Below, piece by piece: positions 46,958 to 56,074 of a stretch of 64,000 bases of DNA (its first letter is position 1; the number at the start of each line of letters is the position of its first letter). A program made the position numbers and the translations under genes. Source of the stretch: Flectobacillus sp. BAB-3569 (GTDB taxonomy: Bacteria > Bacteroidota > Bacteroidia > Cytophagales > Spirosomataceae). The stretch lies in assembly GCF_002270355.1 (NCBI RefSeq), contig NZ_NJFZ01000020.1:62039-126038 (forward strand), in the 5' to 3' direction. The notes under the pieces are model-generated. The model was not told where the DNA came from, ran no database searches, and saw only the letters and a list, made by a program, of their open reading frames with translations.

Positions 46958-47935
46958 CTATTTTTCCATCATTTTATCGCGAGCTACACCAGCCACGGAG
47001 CTACGAACAAATGTTCCCCAAGTAAGATTGTCTTTGCCCGGTTTATGCTTTTTCGCACGGTCAATAGCGAACTTTGCGGAAGTCTCGACCACCCATTCAA
47101 AGTTTTCTTGACCGACTGAATTTACGTCTGCATCGGGCGCAGGGTTACAGAAGTCAATCGCATAAGGAATGCCGTCACGCACAGCAAACTCCACAGTGTT
47201 AAAATCGTAGCCAAGCGCATGGTTTAGCGCCAATACATAATCTTTGACGGTAGCTAATAGCTTTTTAGCAGCAGGTCCTGTGGGTAATTGAGCATCGTAG
47301 CGCAAATGGTGTGGATTTCTTGGTTCGTAAGGCATAATACGAACATCTTTGCCACCGATGCAATAGCAACGGAAATAATCAGTGAAAAGAATTTCCTCTT
47401 GTAAGAGCATCACCAATTGACCCGTCTCATCGTATGCATTGAAAAGCTCATCGGCATCACGTACTTTGTATACGTTTTTCCAACCTCCTCCTGAGTGTGG
47501 TTTCATATAGGCAGGAAAACCAATATAATCGAAAATATCACCCCAAGGCATCGGGAATTTTAAGTTACGAAAAGAAGTATCTGAGGTATCATCAGGACGA
47601 ACTTTTGAAGGCAAAATCACAGTTTTGGGTACAGGAACGCCAATATTTACCGCCAATGCATTGTTAAAGAACTTTTCGTCAGCACTCCACCAAAAGGGAT
47701 TATTGATTACTGCTGTTCCTGCCATGGCAGTGTTTTTCAACATTGCTCTATAATAGGGTACGTCTTGCGAAATACGGTCGATAATTACATCATATCCAGA
47801 AGATTCTCCTTGAATTACTTTATCAATTAAGGCTCTTTCAGCGACAATTCCTTTAGGTGCAATTTGGTTGACTCTTTCTACAAATGCTTCAGGAAAAGTA
47901 TTCTCCATTCCATGTAAAATACCGATTTTCTTCAT
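46958..47935 (-). CDS. ATP-grasp carboxylate-amine ligase
   Basis: 325 aa of the RimK/D-Ala-D-Ala-ligase-like ATP-grasp group. Marks: MKKIGILHGMENTFPEAFVE (N-terminal Rossmann-like part), FPAYMKPHSGGGWKNVYKV (ATP lysine and Gly-rich loop), MLLQEEILFTDYFRCYCIGG (adenine and Arg), and GYDFNTVEFAVRDGIPYAID followed by FCNPAPDADVNS (Mg2+-binding Glu/Asn). It activates a carboxylate as acyl phosphate and joins it to an amine. The esterase gene lies 63 bp upstream on the same strand. Confidence 0.88.
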   Translation of the reverse strand: MKKIGILHGMENTFPEAFVERVNQIAPKGIVAERALIDKVIQGESSGYDVIIDRISQDVPYYRAMLKNTAMAGTAVINNPFWWSADEKFFNNALAVNIGVPVPKTVILPSKVRPDDTSDTSFRNLKFPMPWGDIFDYIGFPAYMKPHSGGGWKNVYKVRDADELFNAYDETGQLVMLLQEEILFTDYFRCYCIGGKDVRIMPYEPRNPHHLRYDAQLPTGPAAKKLLATVKDYVLALNHALGYDFNTVEFAVRDGIPYAIDFCNPAPDADVNSVGQENFEWVVETSAKFAIDRAKKHKPGKDNLTWGTFVRSSVAGVARDKMMEK

Positions 47936-47998
47936 AGTTTTATTCGTAAGTTTTTTGTTGAGTGAACTTTATGAAATTTCTTTAATTTTTATTTTTTA

Positions 47999-48703
47999 CT
48001 AAATTCTTGACAGGTATTCTGGAAACATTTCTCTCCAAATAGGCCAATCGTGCGTTCCATGCCAGCGGACATCCAACCAGTGATCGACATGTTTACTTTT
48101 AAGAATTCCTGAAAGTCTTTCTGTTTCTGGTCTACAGAAGTCTGCATTACATGTGCCTAATACGATATTCATCTGCCACAAATTAGGATCATTCAGATTG
48201 GGTAAATAATCAGGAGGATTATTAAAATATACCTGATCATTATAAAAACCATTGAGAAAGGAACGAATATCAAAAGCCGCACCCATCGTAAAAAGGTGAG
48301 AAACCTTATCAGGATGTCTGAAGGCAAAATTTGCTGCATGAAAACCACCGAAACTACAACCTGCAACCGCCACTTTAGCGACACCACATTCTCTCTGAAT
48401 GGCAGGAATCAGCTCTTCATTGAGATATTGATCATAGTAGATATGGTTTTGAATACGCTCTGAAGGATGAAGATGTTTGGCATACCAAGAGTATTTGTCA
48501 ATACTATCAGGGCAATAGATTTTGACTTTCCCGTCATTAATTAAACCTTTAGCAGCGTCAATGAGTTTGAAATCTTTGGCCTCGTAATAGCGCCCCATAG
48601 TAGTTGGAAACACAATAACTGGATAGCCCCAGTGGCCATATATTAAGATTTCGTTGTCTGCCCCCAAATGATGCGAATAGTATTTAATGTATCTTTCCTG
48701 CAT
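47999..48703 (-). CDS. Alpha/beta-hydrolase esterase-like protein
   Basis: 234 aa, cytoplasmic (no signal peptide). The nucleophile elbow is VAGCSFGGFHAANFAFRHPD (GCSFGG); the acid is probably in the TCNADFCRPETE region and the His in WHGTHDWPIWREMFPEYL. It resembles the putative esterase/EstD-like proteins found beside ATP-grasp and GCS2 genes. First gene of the 48.7-42.2 kb cluster; it may cleave an ester or trim the product. Confidence 0.85.
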   Translation of the reverse strand: MQERYIKYYSHHLGADNEILIYGHWGYPVIVFPTTMGRYYEAKDFKLIDAAKGLINDGKVKIYCPDSIDKYSWYAKHLHPSERIQNHIYYDQYLNEELIPAIQRECGVAKVAVAGCSFGGFHAANFAFRHPDKVSHLFTMGAAFDIRSFLNGFYNDQVYFNNPPDYLPNLNDPNLWQMNIVLGTCNADFCRPETERLSGILKSKHVDHWLDVRWHGTHDWPIWREMFPEYLSRI

Positions 48704-49071
48704 ATGGTTAATGGTTTTGAAGTGTTTGGGCAGTTCGAGGCAAAGATCAAAAATTGTATTTCAAAGGAAAAATTGTGCTTTTGACTCTCTCAAACTGGTA
48801 TTCCTTGGAGGATTTTCTCTTAAAAATAGGCATTGTTTTTTATTTTCAAAATTTTTCAAAATAATTAACTCATTAATTTATTGTTTATCCGATGATTCTT
48901 CCAATGATTCTGTATTTTACCAGAAAATCTTCAAATTAGTACCTCGAGACTTGGTGACTTGCAAAATTTGTACTTTACCAATGTTTAGGGTTAATCATTC
49001 TTGAGTTATGCCAATTCGAAGGAACATTATCGAAGAAAAGCTTCTATTTTCAACCAACAAACTCTATTTTT
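48704..49071. other. 368-bp divergent intergenic region
   Basis: Between the two esterase genes, which point away from each other; should hold both promoters. No convincing TAnnTTTG pair or palindrome was identified and no gene is seen. Confidence 0.4.
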
Positions 49072-49935
49072 ATGAAACTGACTTTAACCTTGTTAGTCCA
49101 AATACTCTTTTTCTCATTGAGCTACTCACAAAAAATAATTAAACCAGTGAATCAAACCACATATAAAAACGACAGTATTTATTCGCAATATCTTCAAAGA
49201 ACCGTCAGTCTATCAATTATTATTCCCACCCAACATCAGCAAAAATTATCTTTGCTTTTGGTCAACGATGGACAAGATTTCCCTGCACTTCATATGCAAG
49301 ATAGCGTGGAGTCCATGTTGGAAAACAAGCATACTATCCCGTTTCTGACAGTGGGTATTCATTGCAATCACGAAAGAATTTTGGAATATGGTACAGCCGC
49401 ACAAGCAGACTACAAAAATCGAGGTACAAAAGCTGGGCTTTACACACTTTTTATTCTTAATGAACTCATTCCATATTTAGAACATCAGTATCCTTTGAGA
49501 AGAGAACCTGAAGCCAGGGTATTTGCAGGATTTTCGTTGGGAGGTTTATCCGCTTTTGATATTGTTTGGCATCATGCCAATGCATTTGCTAAAGTAGGTG
49601 TCTTTTCTGGAGCCTTGTGGTGGCGACAAAGAGAGGAAGGATACACCGACGAGCACGACCGAATTATCCATAAATTGGTACGTGCTGGCTTGTACAAGGC
49701 TGGTTTGAAGTTTTGGTTTGAAGCGGGAACAAACGACGAAAAAGACGATCGTAACAACAATGGCGTCATCGACGCCATTGACGACACCTTAGATTTGATG
49801 AAAGAGTTACATCAAAAAGGGTATCATGCCCATGAAGATACACACTACTATCAAGTAGAAGGCGGCGAACATAATACCCATACATGGGGAAAAGCAATGC
49901 CTGTTTTTTTAAAATGGGCTTTTGAAAAGAAATAA
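49072..49935 (+). CDS. Secreted alpha/beta-hydrolase esterase (enterochelin-esterase-like)
   Basis: 287 aa; signal peptide MKLTLTLLVQILFFSLSYSQ. The nucleophile elbow is RVFAGFSLGGLSAFDIV, the acid Asp is in FEAGTNDEKDDRN, and the catalytic His in QVEGGEHNTHTWGKAMP. DRNNNGVIDAID fits a Ca2+-binding EF-loop (acidic or Asn side chains at positions 1, 3, 5, 9, 12). Periplasmic or secreted esterase; divergent from the cytoplasmic esterase that starts the ligase cluster, so a functional link is possible but unproven. Confidence 0.88.
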   Translation: MKLTLTLLVQILFFSLSYSQKIIKPVNQTTYKNDSIYSQYLQRTVSLSIIIPTQHQQKLSLLLVNDGQDFPALHMQDSVESMLENKHTIPFLTVGIHCNHERILEYGTAAQADYKNRGTKAGLYTLFILNELIPYLEHQYPLRREPEARVFAGFSLGGLSAFDIVWHHANAFAKVGVFSGALWWRQREEGYTDEHDRIIHKLVRAGLYKAGLKFWFEAGTNDEKDDRNNNGVIDAIDDTLDLMKELHQKGYHAHEDTHYYQVEGGEHNTHTWGKAMPVFLKWAFEKK

Positions 49936-50139
49936 GCTCATTTCTTAAATTTTGTTAATGACTATCACCTATATGATAACTCTTTCTAAATTGTCCAAAA
50001 ATTACATAACTATTATATTTCAATAAGGCTTTCTGTGAACAATCATCGCTAAAGCTGTTTTACTTGTTCAACCTCAACCCGCTTTTTCAAATAGAGTACT
50101 CTGTATTTGAAAAGTATTTTAAACCCCAATCATTCTCCT

Positions 50140-52773
50140 ATGAAGTTAATACTGTCCGTTATTACAACACTCCTATTATGTAGTTTGCTCTCAAGCTTTA
50201 GTTTTGCCGACACTGGTATCAAAGGCAGTATCAAAAATATGAAAGGTGAGTCGCTTTCATTTGCCTCTATCATTATCAAAGGACAAAATAAAGGCACTAT
50301 GGCCAACGAAGATGGCTTATATGAATTGGCACTACCAAGTGGAACCTACACGGTAGTTTTCCAATACTTAAGTCATAAATCATTAGAAAAAATAGTTAAT
50401 GTTCAAAATGACTATGTAACACTCAATGTCAACCTCGAAGAACAATCTATTAGTCTTAATGAAGTAAAATTTTCTGCCAAAACAGAAGATCCAGCCTATA
50501 CCATTATGCGTAAAGCTATTTCGATGGCAAGGTTTCATATTTTAGAAGTAAGTAACTACAATGCTCGAACCTACGTAAAAGGAACAGGAAAAGTCAACTC
50601 TGTATCCAAACTCCTGAAAGCTGTGGCGGGCAATAAAATGGAAAAAGAATTAGGAATAAAAATTGGACAAACCTATATTCTTGAATCCATCAACGACATT
50701 AATTTTTCTCAGCCAAATACGGTCAAAGAAAAAATTGTTTCAAGCAGAAGTAACTTTCCAAAGCAAATCCAGCAGAGCAGTGGCAATATTATCACTTTTG
50801 CCCGAACCAATTTTTACGTACCAAATATGGGAGGACTTGTTTCTCCATTGTCACCAAGTGCATTGGCATATTACAAATTTAGCTTTGAAGGAATGTTTGA
50901 GGATAGAGGTGTTCAAGTCAATAAAATCAAGGTAACACCCAAATCTTGGGGGCCAGATGTATTTTCAGGAACGATCAATATCATCGAAGATACATGGGCG
51001 ATTCATAGTCTTGATTTGAAGTTTAATGATGATAATGGTAACTACACCCTCAAACAACTGTATTCACCTTTCAAGGATGTTTGGATGCCAGTTTATATGG
51101 ATTCAGGATTTAGTTTCGACGCTTTCGGTATTGTAGCTGAGGGTCGTTATGTAACTAATGTTCGTAATTATAACTTAACCGTAAACCCTAAATATCATCA
51201 ACAACCCGTAGTAATTGATGAGAAAATCGATAAAGCGGAAGCAAAGGAATTGAAAGGTCAAAAAGTTGATAAAAACTTGGCTTTAAAACAACAATCCATG
51301 ACGCGCAAGCAACTCAAAAAAGTGCTCAAGGATTTAGAAAAAGAAGACAAAGCCGAGAAAAAAGCCCAAAATCAAGACGTAAATGTCATCCGAGATTATA
51401 GCTTGGATATTGATTCACTATCCACGAAACGAAGCAATGATTTTTGGAATACAGAGCGCCAAGTTCCACTCACAGAATATGAGGTGGTAGGCTACAAACA
51501 AGCCGATAGTTTGAATAAAGTCAACGAAGGACAAATTAAAAAGGACTCTATCAAAAACCTTCCAAAATTCAAATTAAGCCATATTTGGTCTGGTCATACT
51601 TATAATTATGGTCCCAGAACGCCTTTGTATGGATACCAAAAAACTTTATCCTTTTCGTCGCCAGCTATGGCCAATTCAAATGTAGATGGTTCTTACTACA
51701 ATACAGTTGAAGGGTTCTATTTGGAAACAGGCTTGAAATATATTAAGCGAAACAAATTACTGAGTCGTTTGGAAATCGGAACTGATTTACGCTACTCCTT
51801 CGGAAGAAATAAGTTGACAGGTTTGCTTTTTGGAACATTTGTTCATAAATACACACAGTTATCGGTAAAAGGTGGTCAGTTTGTGTACCAATACAATCAA
51901 AACCAACCTATTACCCCATTTGTCAACTCTATTTACTCGCTCTTATTTGAACAAAATTATATGAAGGTTTACGAAAAAGCCTTCGGTCAAATAGAGCTTC
52001 GTCATCAGATATCGCCGAAGCTTACAGGAAGTCTTTCGTTTGAAACAGCCCAACGACATATATTAGAAAATATTGCCAATACAAAGCCTATTTTCGACAA
52101 TAAAAACAGAGAGTTCAGTAGCAATTTACCGACAAACAGCGAACTCTCGGATGTATCATGGACTAATCATTCCATTCAAATTCTGAACGCGGGACTATCG
52201 ATTAGACCGTTTGCTAAAACAAGTAAATTTAACGGACGTGAATTTATTTCAAACTACCGCAATCCTAATTTCAGAATCAGAAGTAAATGGGGCTTCAGCA
52301 AAGCAGGTGACTTTAATAATACCGAAATAGAATACGAACAAGTATTTGACCTCAAACGTCTAGGTGACCTTCGTTTGATGGTAACTGCTGGAGATTTCTT
52401 AAAAAAACCAAGCTATTTCCTCGACTACAAGCACTTCAATGGCAATCAGGTTTTGTTCAGAAGAGAAGGACTGTTTAATTCATTCAGAAATCTAGATTAC
52501 TACAACTACAGCACAAACGGTTCATATATTGAGGCACATGCACAACAAGATTTCAGGTCTTTATTGCTTACAAAAATCAACCTATTAAGATTATATGGCT
52601 TGAAAGAATCGGTATTCGCAAATTATCTGTACACGGGTAACAAAAACTTCAACTACCTAGAAGTAGGTTATGGCGTATCAGGTATCGGGAAAATATTCGG
52701 CTTAGAAGTCGTAAGCAATTTTATCAATGGCAAATACGACGCAACAGCTTTGAGAGTGAAGTTTAGTAGATAG
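50140..52773 (+). CDS. DUF5686/carboxypeptidase-regulatory-like outer-membrane protein
   Basis: 877 aa from ATG 50140, which opens the signal peptide (MKLILSVITTLLLCSLLSSF, ending near SFADT); an upstream TTG at 50107 is not favoured. First a CarboxypepD_reg-like domain (GSIKNMKGESLSFASIIIKG), then the DUF5686 region (DPAYTIMRKAISMARFHILE, VYMDSGFSFDAFGIVAEGRY) and a C-terminal beta-barrel-like part ending in TALRVKFSR. A Lys-rich stretch (QLKKVLKDLEKEDKAEKKAQ) forms a charged insert near residue 410. DUF5686 proteins are outer-membrane proteins of unknown role. Monocistronic, followed by junction repeat copy 5. Confidence 0.9.
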   Translation: MKLILSVITTLLLCSLLSSFSFADTGIKGSIKNMKGESLSFASIIIKGQNKGTMANEDGLYELALPSGTYTVVFQYLSHKSLEKIVNVQNDYVTLNVNLEEQSISLNEVKFSAKTEDPAYTIMRKAISMARFHILEVSNYNARTYVKGTGKVNSVSKLLKAVAGNKMEKELGIKIGQTYILESINDINFSQPNTVKEKIVSSRSNFPKQIQQSSGNIITFARTNFYVPNMGGLVSPLSPSALAYYKFSFEGMFEDRGVQVNKIKVTPKSWGPDVFSGTINIIEDTWAIHSLDLKFNDDNGNYTLKQLYSPFKDVWMPVYMDSGFSFDAFGIVAEGRYVTNVRNYNLTVNPKYHQQPVVIDEKIDKAEAKELKGQKVDKNLALKQQSMTRKQLKKVLKDLEKEDKAEKKAQNQDVNVIRDYSLDIDSLSTKRSNDFWNTERQVPLTEYEVVGYKQADSLNKVNEGQIKKDSIKNLPKFKLSHIWSGHTYNYGPRTPLYGYQKTLSFSSPAMANSNVDGSYYNTVEGFYLETGLKYIKRNKLLSRLEIGTDLRYSFGRNKLTGLLFGTFVHKYTQLSVKGGQFVYQYNQNQPITPFVNSIYSLLFEQNYMKVYEKAFGQIELRHQISPKLTGSLSFETAQRHILENIANTKPIFDNKNREFSSNLPTNSELSDVSWTNHSIQILNAGLSIRPFAKTSKFNGREFISNYRNPNFRIRSKWGFSKAGDFNNTEIEYEQVFDLKRLGDLRLMVTAGDFLKKPSYFLDYKHFNGNQVLFRREGLFNSFRNLDYYNYSTNGSYIEAHAQQDFRSLLLTKINLLRLYGLKESVFANYLYTGNKNFNYLEVGYGVSGIGKIFGLEVVSNFINGKYDATALRVKFSR

Positions 52774-52897
52774 TGTTTGAGGGGACAGTTGATGAGGCAC
52801 AGAGGCACAAAGTGAGCATGTGAAGTTAATTGAGCATTCTACTAGCGAAAATAGAGTCATTCCTAACTCTAACATTCGTGTTATTTTCCAAGCATTA

Positions 52898-52997
52898 ATC
52901 AAAAAAGGGGTTCGAAAAACTAATTTCGAACCCCTTTTTTGATACTACCATGCCAGATATAACTCGACTTGAGACGCAGTGATTGCGTCACTACTGG
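52898..52997 (+). repeat. Convergent-junction two-hairpin repeat, copy 5
   Basis: Tail-to-tail between the DUF5686 and PIG-L genes. Stem 1 is AAAAAAGGGGTTCGAAA / TTTCGAACCCCTTTTTT: several pair changes relative to copies 1-4, all compensated. Then GATACTACCATGCCAGATAT and stem 2 GAGACGCA / TTGCGTCA. Outside it lie inverted words, GAGGCACAGAGGCACAAAGT at about 52794 against CACTTTGTGCC at 53050-53100. Confidence 0.8.
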
Positions 52998-53127
52998 TAA
53001 ATTTAGCCTCAACACAATTACTAATTTACTAAATTACTCCATTAGAGATGACTCACTTTGTGCCTAAATCTCTTTACTACCCACTTTGTGCCTTTGTACC
53101 TCAATCACTTTGCCACTCAACAAAAAC

Positions 53128-55644
53128 CTACTTCCCCACCGATATCAAGTTAGCAAATAGTCTGTATGCACCCGAAACGCCCGCAGGAAGTTGACGGAAA
53201 AAAGCATAGCCTGTGAAGATGTAATTACCTTTTCCGTATTTGGCGTATAATAAGCCTCCATCCGCTGGCTTTTCATTGGGGTCATTTGAGGAAATAATAG
53301 TTTCATATTTACCATCCCATTCATTTGAAAAATACAAGCCTCTTTCCTGAATCCAACCATCAAAATCTTTTGCCGTAATTTTGTTTGGAGCATTCAAAAT
53401 CGGATGTTCAGGCTTCAAAAATCTTATTTCGGCCTCCTCTACTGTAACACGGTCACGAGAAAGTTTGAAGTCGTAAGGTCCTAAACCTCCATCAATTTTT
53501 TGTAAGTTATTATTCACCTGATATTGCACTACCATGTTTCCTCCACTTTGTACATATTCCATCAATTTCTTTTGATAGAATTTCAGACGTGGTTCCGTGT
53601 TATAGGCACGTACACCAACCACAATAGCGTCGTATTTACTCAAATCTTCATCCAATTCCTTCTCTCCTAACATAGTAACTTTATAACCAATCTGACGCAA
53701 TGCCGCAGCCACTTCGTCACCCGCACCCATGATATAGCCAATATTATTACCCTTTTTCTTGATATCTAACTTCACAATTTTAGCCTCTGCTACAGGGAAC
53801 AAGGTTTGTGGAGGAATATGGTCATACGCCACTGTCAACAAACCTTTGTCTGAAGTACCACTTGGAGTCGTTACCACCGCTCGGAAAGTTGCTTCACTTG
53901 CACTTGCATGCGTAATATCCGCTGGCGATACTTTAAACACTACTTTTTGTTCTTGGTATTTATTAGAGAACTGAAAAATGGTGGTGGTCGGGTCCACTTT
54001 CCATCCTTTTGGCACTTCTAATGCTACACTACCACGTGCATCTGCTTTGTTTGCCTTCAGGGTTACCTCCACTTCCTTCGGTTGATTATCAGCAAATACA
54101 TATACCTTATCAGCAATGTTGGCAGTTACTTCAGGACGAATTTCGTAGGTACGATACAACTCGCCTCTAACCTCGTCGGTATATTTATAAATAACAGGCG
54201 TTTTGAAAGTAAAATCTTTCCCTTCAATCGTGAAAGTAAGTTCAGCTTGCAAATCAGCAGGTTTTTCAGGCAAACCGATAATAGCCGCATCATCTACACG
54301 GTACATTCCTTTGCCCATTTTCTTTTCGGCTAACCAATACGGTTGTGTCAAAGGTTGATTGGCAGGAATCGTAACAGGAAAAGTAATGCGATTTAACTCA
54401 TTATTACCAAGCGATTGAGTCAAAGTTGTATCTTTTTCAAAACCAGTCAAATGTACTTTTTTCAGAGAAACATTCGCCTCAGAACGCTTGATATAGCTTA
54501 AAGCCACATTCACTTTTTCGCCACGCACCGCCGAAAATTCATTCGGGTTTGCTTCAAAATAAAGTCCAGAGCAAGCTACAATTAGGCTTTCTAATTCTTT
54601 TTTCTTCTGAGTTTTCCAATACTCATCCTGAATTCCTTCTACTTTTTGGTACGCTTTTACCAAAATAGGCACAATAGTTTCAGGTTTTTCTGGATTAAAC
54701 TTTGAAACAGCTTCATTGATTAAATCCTGAATACCTTCACTTCCTTTTACGCGACTCCAAGTAATATCAACGCCATCAAAAGCATCTTTTGTGGCCTTTT
54801 CTCCCGCCTTGTGCACCAAATATTCAGGACGAGCACCACGACCACGAGGTACGCCAAAACCTTGAGATTTATGTTGAGAACGGCTTTCAGCGGCAATTTC
54901 GTTATAAGATTTACCCAATAGAGGATTATAAACGCCAATGTCGACTTGAATAAAATCCTTTTCAGCAGGTTTTTGCGTTTGAGCTACTGTGCCAAAATTG
55001 AAGGTATTCCAAACGATACGCTTGGCTTGCCAAGGTTTCACAAATTTTAATTGCTCAGAAAACTTGGTAGGGTCCGCGGCAGCAGCAAATGCCTCTTCTG
55101 CCAAAGCAGCGGAAGCAGAGTGGTTGCCATGTCCTGCACGAGCATCAGGCGGAAAACGGCAAATAATAACATCTGGACGCAGATTACGAATACGCCAAAC
55201 TACATCACCCAATACGGCGTCTTTTCCCCAAATTTGAAGCGTTTCTTCCGTTGTTTTTGAAAAACCAAAATCATTGGCTCTTGTAAAATATTGCTCAGGA
55301 CCGTCAATTGAACGCGCTGCCAAAAGCTCTTGTGTACGAATCAAGCCCATGAGTTCCGCTTGCTCTGGACCAATCAAGTTTTGACCGCCATCTCCACGTG
55401 TAATCGACAAATATGAAGTACGAACTTTTCGCTCTTTTGCCAACCAAGACAACATAATGGTATTTTCGTCGTCGGGATGAGCGGCGATATACATCGCAGA
55501 ACCTAATACATTTAATTTTTTTAGATTGAGAATCATTTCGCCAGTGGGCATGGGCTTAATGACTTGGGCAGTTGCGCCAAAACTTAAAGCCGAAGCCGCC
55601 AACACTTGGCAAATCAAACGGTTTAATGGGTGGTTTCTTCGCAT
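53128..55644 (-). CDS. PIG-L (LmbE-like) deacetylase with C-terminal extension
   Basis: 838 aa; signal peptide ends near FGATAQ. N-terminal PIG-L domain: YIAAHPDDENTIMLSWLA (Zn-binding AHPDDE), TRGDGGQNLIGPEQAELMGL, and the later RAGHGNHSASAALAEEAF (Zn His). After about residue 290 comes a large beta-sandwich region (NEFSAVRGEKVNVALSYI, VPKGWKVDPTTTIFQF) and a C-terminal alpha/beta part like a glutamine-amidotransferase-like fold (YDAIVVGVRAYNTEPRLKFY, GGNMVVQYQVN). It deacetylates an N-acetylated sugar-type substrate outside the cytoplasm. This build is typical of Cytophagales. Confidence 0.9.
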   Translation of the reverse strand: MRRNHPLNRLICQVLAASALSFGATAQVIKPMPTGEMILNLKKLNVLGSAMYIAAHPDDENTIMLSWLAKERKVRTSYLSITRGDGGQNLIGPEQAELMGLIRTQELLAARSIDGPEQYFTRANDFGFSKTTEETLQIWGKDAVLGDVVWRIRNLRPDVIICRFPPDARAGHGNHSASAALAEEAFAAAADPTKFSEQLKFVKPWQAKRIVWNTFNFGTVAQTQKPAEKDFIQVDIGVYNPLLGKSYNEIAAESRSQHKSQGFGVPRGRGARPEYLVHKAGEKATKDAFDGVDITWSRVKGSEGIQDLINEAVSKFNPEKPETIVPILVKAYQKVEGIQDEYWKTQKKKELESLIVACSGLYFEANPNEFSAVRGEKVNVALSYIKRSEANVSLKKVHLTGFEKDTTLTQSLGNNELNRITFPVTIPANQPLTQPYWLAEKKMGKGMYRVDDAAIIGLPEKPADLQAELTFTIEGKDFTFKTPVIYKYTDEVRGELYRTYEIRPEVTANIADKVYVFADNQPKEVEVTLKANKADARGSVALEVPKGWKVDPTTTIFQFSNKYQEQKVVFKVSPADITHASASEATFRAVVTTPSGTSDKGLLTVAYDHIPPQTLFPVAEAKIVKLDIKKKGNNIGYIMGAGDEVAAALRQIGYKVTMLGEKELDEDLSKYDAIVVGVRAYNTEPRLKFYQKKLMEYVQSGGNMVVQYQVNNNLQKIDGGLGPYDFKLSRDRVTVEEAEIRFLKPEHPILNAPNKITAKDFDGWIQERGLYFSNEWDGKYETIISSNDPNEKPADGGLLYAKYGKGNYIFTGYAFFRQLPAGVSGAYRLFANLISVGK

Positions 55645-56074
55645 GAGAATAAAATCGATTTTTATGAAGTCTTTCTAAAGGCAGTATTCGTCTTTACAAT
55701 ATCTACAAAACTAAACTTTTCCCTTGGGTGTTTGGTGCAATTCAGACCAATTGTCATGTAAACTCGACCAATTGGAGGTAGCAACAGATTTATGTAGTCT
55801 AGCTATGGAGTCGAGAATTGATAAATATCAGTATGGCTTCGCCATTTTTCTTTTCTTTTTCCGCCTAAAAAACATACAATTTGCCCATTCGAAAGTATAC
55901 ATGTACTCCCGAAACAATCATATAGAATAAATACAATAAAATCTTGGAATAATTTTTTTATATCAAAGCAAAAATTATATTTGCATAGTAGGGCATTTTG
56001 CCCAAACACGAACGTAAGTGTTCTTATAAATCTCATTTACTCAACATTTTAACCAACCAAACTATTTAACTCTT
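55645..56074. other. 430-bp leader region upstream of hppA
   Basis: No convincing gene. Holds a small hairpin ATGGC-TTC-GCCAT (55833-55845) followed by a T-rich tract, which would stop plus-strand transcription from the left. A -7-like box TATATTTG at 55976-55983 follows, then a GGGCA/TGCCC stem at 55989-56001 and AACAC/GTGTT in the hppA leader. No -33 box at the usual distance was found. Confidence 0.45.

Noticed and set aside
55724-55930. Small plus-strand gene upstream of hppA
   Set aside because: 68 codons with no recognisable domain, ended by a hairpin and T-rich tract inside the frame.
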